A DNA stretch of 37,759 bases from Paracoccaceae bacterium (GTDB lineage Bacteria > Pseudomonadota > Alphaproteobacteria > Rhodobacterales > Rhodobacteraceae), in NCBI GenBank assembly GCA_027492585.1, contig JAPUEK010000091.1, forward strand, positions 1,654 through 39,412, given 5' to 3'. The notes under the pieces were generated by a model. That model made no database searches and was not told the origin of the DNA. It worked only from the letters and a program-made list of their open reading frames with translations. Below, piece after piece: positions 34,290 through 37,759 of this stretch (positions are counted from its first letter, which is position 1; every line of letters begins with the position of its first letter). The position numbers and the translations under genes were made by a program.

Positions 34290-35129
34290 ATGATCGAGAT
34301 GCCGCCCCCCTCCGGCCTGCCCTTTCTGAAAATGCATGGTGCGGGCAATGACTTCGTGGTGATCGACTCGCGCGGGCGCGGGGCGGTGGTGACGGCTGCC
34401 TTGGCCAGGGCGCTCGGGGATCGCAACCGGGGGGTGGGTTTCGACCAGCTCGCCGAGATCCGCGATGCCGAGGGGGCGGATTTCACCCTCGACTTCTGGA
34501 ACAGCGACGGCAGCCGGGCCGGCGCCTGCGGCAATGCTTCGCGCTGCGTGTCGGATTATGTGATGCGCGGCTCTGGCGCCTCTGCCGTGACCTTTCTGAC
34601 CGGGCGCGGCGGGCTGTCGGCGCGGCGGGTTCCGGATGGCCGGGTCTCGGTGAACATGGGGCCGCCGCAGCTCGACTGGCAGGGGGTGCCGCTTGCGCGC
34701 GCGGTCGAGACGCTGCACCTGCCGCTGCCGGGCGATCCGGTGGCGGTCGGCATGGGCAATCCGCATTGCGTCTTCTTCGTGCCGGATGCCGAAGCCGTGG
34801 ACCTGCGCGCCATCGGGCCGGGGCTGGAGCATGATCCGCTGTTCCCGGCGCGGACCAATGTGGAATTCGCCTCGCTCCTCGGGCCGGACCGGCTGCGGAT
34901 GCGGGTGTGGGAACGCGGCGCGGGCATCACGCTCGCCTGCGGCTCGGGTGCCTGCGCCACCGCGGTCGCCGCCCATCTGCGCGGGCTCACCGGGCGGCAG
35001 GTCGCGCTCGAGATGGATGGCGGGCTGCTGGAGATCGACTGGCGGGAGGACGGCGTCTGGATGACCGGCCCCGTCGCCCATGTCTTCGACGGCTGGCTTT
35101 CGCCGGACTTTCTGGCGGCCCATCCGTGA
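34290..35129 (+). CDS. dapF: Diaminopimelate epimerase
   Basis: A 279-residue cofactor-free epimerase converting LL- to meso-diaminopimelate for lysine and peptidoglycan. [15 protein letters not shown] is the N-terminal signature. The two catalytic cysteines are Cys80 in GACGNASR and Cys217 in [11 protein letters not shown]. The length is standard. The ATG at 34290 is used; a second in-frame ATG three codons later is also possible. The stop overlaps the mtaB GTG start (GTGA), so the two are co-translated, an arrangement common in alphaproteobacteria. This is core genome and marks the right border of the accessory region. Confidence 0.97.
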   Translation: MIEMPPPSGLPFLKMHGAGNDFVVIDSRGRGAVVTAALARALGDRNRGVGFDQLAEIRDAEGADFTLDFWNSDGSRAGACGNASRCVSDYVMRGSGASAVTFLTGRGGLSARRVPDGRVSVNMGPPQLDWQGVPLARAVETLHLPLPGDPVAVGMGNPHCVFFVPDAEAVDLRAIGPGLEHDPLFPARTNVEFASLLGPDRLRMRVWERGAGITLACGSGACATAVAAHLRGLTGRQVALEMDGGLLEIDWREDGVWMTGPVAHVFDGWLSPDFLAAHP

Positions 35130-36400
35130 ACGCCCCGGTTTTCGCCACGCTGGGCTGCCGTCTCAACGCCTATGAAACCGAGGCGATGAAGGAGCTTGCC
35201 GCCGCCGCCGGGGTCGAGGGGGCGGTCGTCGTCAACACCTGTGCGGTGACGGCGGAGGCGGTGCGGAAGGCCAAGCAGGAAATCCGCCGCCTCTCGCGTG
35301 AAAATCCCGGTGCGCCGATCATCGTGACCGGCTGCGCTGCCCAGACCGAGCCGGAGACCTTCGCCGCCATGCCGGAGGTCTCCCGTGTCGTCGGCAACCA
35401 CGAGAAGATGCAGGCCGAGACCTGGACCGGTCTTGCCGCGAAGGCGCCGGACCTCATCGGCATCACCGAAAAGGTGCAGGTCGATGACATCATGTCGGTG
35501 CGCGAGACGGCGGGCCATCTGATCGACGGCTTCGGGCGCCACCGCGCCTATGTGCAGGTCCAGAACGGCTGCGATCACCGCTGCACCTTCTGCATCATCC
35601 CTTACGGGCGCGGGAATTCGCGTTCCGTCCCGGCCGGGGTGGTGGTGGAGCAGATCCGGCGGCTGGTGGACAAGGGCTTCAACGAAGTGGTGTTGACCGG
35701 GGTGGACCTCACCTCCTGGGGGGCGGACCTGCCGGCGGAGCCGCGGCTGGGCGATCTGGTGATGCGGATCCTGCGGCTGGTGCCGGATCTGCCGCGGCTG
35801 CGGATCTCCTCCATCGATTCCATCGAGGCGGATGAGGCGCTGATGGGTGCCATTGCCACCGAGCCGCGCCTGATGCCGCATCTGCACCTGTCGTTGCAGG
35901 CGGGCGACGACATGATCCTGAAGCGGATGAAGCGCCGCCATCTTCGTGACGATGCGATCCGCTTTTGCGAGGACGCGCGCCGTTTGCGCCCGGATATGGT
36001 CTTCGGTGCCGATATCATCGCCGGTTTCCCGACCGAGACCGAGGCGATGTTCGGGAACAGCCTGAAGCTGGTGGAGGAATGCGGCCTGACCTTCCTCCAC
36101 GTCTTCCCGTTCAGCCCGCGCAAAGGCACCCCCGCCGCGCGGATGCCGCAACTGCGCGGTCCGGAGATCCGCGAGCGCGCCGCGCGGCTGCGGCTCGCGG
36201 GGGAGGCGGCGCTGTCCCGCCATCTTGCGGCGCAGATCGGACGCTCGCATCGGGTCCTCATGGAAGGCCCGCGTCTGGGACGGACGGAGCAGTTCACCGA
36301 AATCACCTTCGCCAGCGACCAGCCCGAAGGGCAGATCGTCGACGCCCTCGTGCGCGGGATCGAGGGGGAACGCCTCATCGGTGAGGTTGTGCGGCGCTAA
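35126..36400 (+). CDS. mtaB: tRNA t6A37 methylthiotransferase (MtaB)
   Basis: A 424-residue radical-SAM enzyme that adds a methylthio group to t6A37 of tRNAs. Three N-terminal cysteines for the auxiliary cluster are Cys11 (GCRLN), Cys39 (NTCAVT) and Cys70 (TGCAAQ). The radical-SAM triad is Cys149/153/156 in CDHRCTFC, followed by IIPYGRG. A short TRAM-like C-terminus follows. The pattern is that of MtaB rather than MiaB (GCRLN and [10 protein letters not shown]). The GTG start overlaps the dapF stop by 4 bp. A tRNA-Lys(TTT), which carries t6A37, lies just upstream, though on the other strand. Confidence 0.93.
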   Translation: MNAPVFATLGCRLNAYETEAMKELAAAAGVEGAVVVNTCAVTAEAVRKAKQEIRRLSRENPGAPIIVTGCAAQTEPETFAAMPEVSRVVGNHEKMQAETWTGLAAKAPDLIGITEKVQVDDIMSVRETAGHLIDGFGRHRAYVQVQNGCDHRCTFCIIPYGRGNSRSVPAGVVVEQIRRLVDKGFNEVVLTGVDLTSWGADLPAEPRLGDLVMRILRLVPDLPRLRISSIDSIEADEALMGAIATEPRLMPHLHLSLQAGDDMILKRMKRRHLRDDAIRFCEDARRLRPDMVFGADIIAGFPTETEAMFGNSLKLVEECGLTFLHVFPFSPRKGTPAARMPQLRGPEIRERAARLRLAGEAALSRHLAAQIGRSHRVLMEGPRLGRTEQFTEITFASDQPEGQIVDALVRGIEGERLIGEVVRR

Positions 36401-36478
36401 GCCCGGTTACGCTTCGGAACCGTGGCGGCAAGAAGTCCCTCCCCCTTTCTTCTCTTCTCAAATATCTTGCGGGGAGGT

Positions 36479-36503
36479 CCGGAGGGGTGCAAAACCCCTC
36501 CGG
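36479..36503. terminator. Hairpin after mtaB
   Basis: CCGGAGGGG (36479-36487) pairs with CCCCTCCGG (36495-36503) over the loop TGCAAAA. It lies in the 144-bp gap between the convergent mtaB and kinase genes. The surrounding text, with a pyrimidine-rich stretch before a GC hairpin, resembles the frequent intergenic hairpins of Rhodobacteraceae. Confidence 0.7.
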
Positions 36504-36544
36504 CGCCTGACAGGGGCGGCGCCGTATGGCGGCCACCCCGCCCC

Positions 36545-37759
36545 TCAGGTCCCGGTCAGCGCCTCCGGTTCCAGTTCAAGCGGCCGCGCTTCCTGCGGGC
36601 AATGATCGACAAGGGCGCCGAGAATCGCACTCTTCCGCAACGGCTTGGTCATGTAGCGGTCGATCCCGGCGGCAAGGATGCTGTCGCTGTCGCCTTCCAT
36701 CGCATGGGCGGTAACGGCGATGATGGGCAGATGGCTGCGGCCGGCTTCGAGCTTGCGGATGGCGCGGGCGGCATCGCGGCCGTCCATCTCCGGCATGGAG
36801 ATGTCCATGAAGATCAGATCAGGGTGCAGGTTGCGGAAGACGTCCACCGCCTCCAGCCCGTTGTTGGCGAAATGCAGGTCGATATCCAGCCCGCGCACCA
36901 TCTTCTGGAAGACGAGCTGGTTGGTGCGGTTGTCCTCCGCCAGAAGCACGCGCATCGGGCGGCGGTCCTGCGGCAGGAGAAGCGGCGGCGCCTGCGGTTC
37001 GGCGGCCGGTGTTCCGCTCAGCTCCTGCAGGCGGCGGTAGAGATCGGCGCGCAGGATCGGCTTTTGCAGGATCGCCGCCAGAGCCTCCGACCCGGCACCC
37101 TCCCGCGCATGGGCGGGGTTGGAGGAGAGAAGCACGATCGGCACCTGCGACCCGCCGGCGCGGATCGCGGCGGCGAGCGTCAGCCCGTCCATCTCCGGCA
37201 TGTCGTGATCGGTCAGCACAACGTCGAACCCGCCGCCTGCAAGCGCCGCCAGGGCCTCCGTCCCGGACCGGCAGAGCACCACCTCGATGCCGCAGGGGGT
37301 CAGTTGCCGCTCCAGAATGGTGCGGTTGATGAACTGGTCATCGACGACAAGCGCGCGGCGGATGCGGATCGGCGCTTGCTGCGGCGCCGGTTCCTCCGCC
37401 ACCGGCAGGCTGAGCCGGAAGCCGAAGCAGGAGCCGCGGCCCGGCTCGCTGTCCACCCAGACCGCACCCTCCATCCGCTCGATCAGTCGGCGGGTGATGG
37501 CAAGGCCGAGACCCGTCCCCTCGAACTTGCGGTTCGACTGGCTTTCGACCTGATTGAACTCCCCGAAGATATGTTCGAGGTTTTCGGGGGCGATGCCGAT
37601 GCCGGTATCCTCCACCGTCACATGGAGCTGCTGGCGCCCCGGTTCATCCTCCAGCCCGACGACGCGGATCAGCACATGGCCCCTGTCGGTGAATTTCACC
37701 GCATTGCCGATGAGATTTGTCAGCACCTGCCGCAGCCGCCCCGGATCGCCGACATAGCG
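36545..37759 (-). CDS. Hybrid sensor histidine kinase/response regulator (C-terminal part)
   Basis: The frame is open to the window edge, giving the last 404 residues. It begins inside the HATPase domain: N box VLTNLIGNAVKFTD, G1 DTGIGI, F box and G2 GTGLGLAI. Two receiver domains follow: the first with VVDDQ and phospho-site LTDHDMPEMDG, the second with LAEDN, FMDISMPEMDG and the lysine in MTKPL. The H box and sensor region lie outside the window. Tandem receivers on a kinase suggest a phosphorelay. The kinase type resembles BarA/LuxQ-like hybrids. No link to the catabolic cluster is visible; it is separated by core genes. Confidence 0.93.
   Translation of the reverse strand, partial: RYVGDPGRLRQVLTNLIGNAVKFTDRGHVLIRVVGLEDEPGRQQLHVTVEDTGIGIAPENLEHIFGEFNQVESQSNRKFEGTGLGLAITRRLIERMEGAVWVDSEPGRGSCFGFRLSLPVAEEPAPQQAPIRIRRALVVDDQFINRTILERQLTPCGIEVVLCRSGTEALAALAGGGFDVVLTDHDMPEMDGLTLAAAIRAGGSQVPIVLLSSNPAHAREGAGSEALAAILQKPILRADLYRRLQELSGTPAAEPQAPPLLLPQDRRPMRVLLAEDNRTNQLVFQKMVRGLDIDLHFANNGLEAVDVFRNLHPDLIFMDISMPEMDGRDAARAIRKLEAGRSHLPIIAVTAHAMEGDSDSILAAGIDRYMTKPLRKSAILGALVDHCPQEARPLELEPEALTGT

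Overview
This is a GC-rich alphaproteobacterial chromosome segment, most like Rhodobacterales (Paracoccus/Rhodobacter type). The evidence is codon use, a CIO-type cytochrome bd with a DUF2474 subunit, and a GC-rich intergenic hairpin after mtaB; no search was run, so genus is an inference.

Layout. (1) 1-3651: the end of a 5-formyltetrahydrofolate cyclo-ligase-like gene, then a Tat-exported NMT1/THI5-type binding protein, its ATPase and a double-length permease, all overlapping or tightly spaced. (2) 3654-3876: an amidohydrolase gene remnant. (3) 3930-6511, minus strand: cydA-cydB-DUF2474. (4) 6839-30063: a large catabolic and uptake cluster. It holds an acyl-CoA dehydrogenase, a DUF1537 kinase, a class II aldolase, a complete Dpp/Opp-type ABC transporter split over three transcription units, a CaiB-type CoA-transferase, an enoyl-CoA hydratase/3-hydroxyacyl-CoA dehydrogenase fusion, an aldehyde dehydrogenase, an AroE-like dehydrogenase, an IclR regulator, a lipoyl/alpha-beta-hydrolase E2, a GlxA-type AraC regulator, a flavin amine oxidase, an EutQ-like cupin, a class III aminotransferase and a fused E1 alpha/beta dehydrogenase. 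(5) 30110-34116: a decayed stretch with two different IS110-family transposase remnants around a second, frameshifted binding-protein gene and an intact SGNH hydrolase. (6) 34117-37759: core genes, namely tRNA-Lys(TTT), dapF, mtaB and a hybrid histidine kinase.

The main discovery is a shared 15-bp near-palindromic site, YGG(A/G)A(T/A)NNN(A/G)TTTCA. It occurs once in each of five intergenic regions of block 4: before the acyl-CoA dehydrogenase, dppB, iclR itself, the fused transporter ATPase, and on the minus strand the E1 gene. In several places it overlaps a recognisable sigma70-type promoter. This points to one IclR-controlled regulon and ties together genes that lie far apart and on both strands, including the separated E1 and E2 of one 2-oxoacid/acetoin-type dehydrogenase complex.

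A working model, which is inference: a peptide-like or amine-bearing compound is imported by the Dpp-type transporter and deaminated by the amine oxidase or aminotransferase. The aldehyde is oxidised, and the acid is activated by the CoA-transferase and passed through one round of beta-oxidation. The E1/E2 complex and the kinase/aldolase pair handle the fragments. The substrate cannot be read from the sequence.
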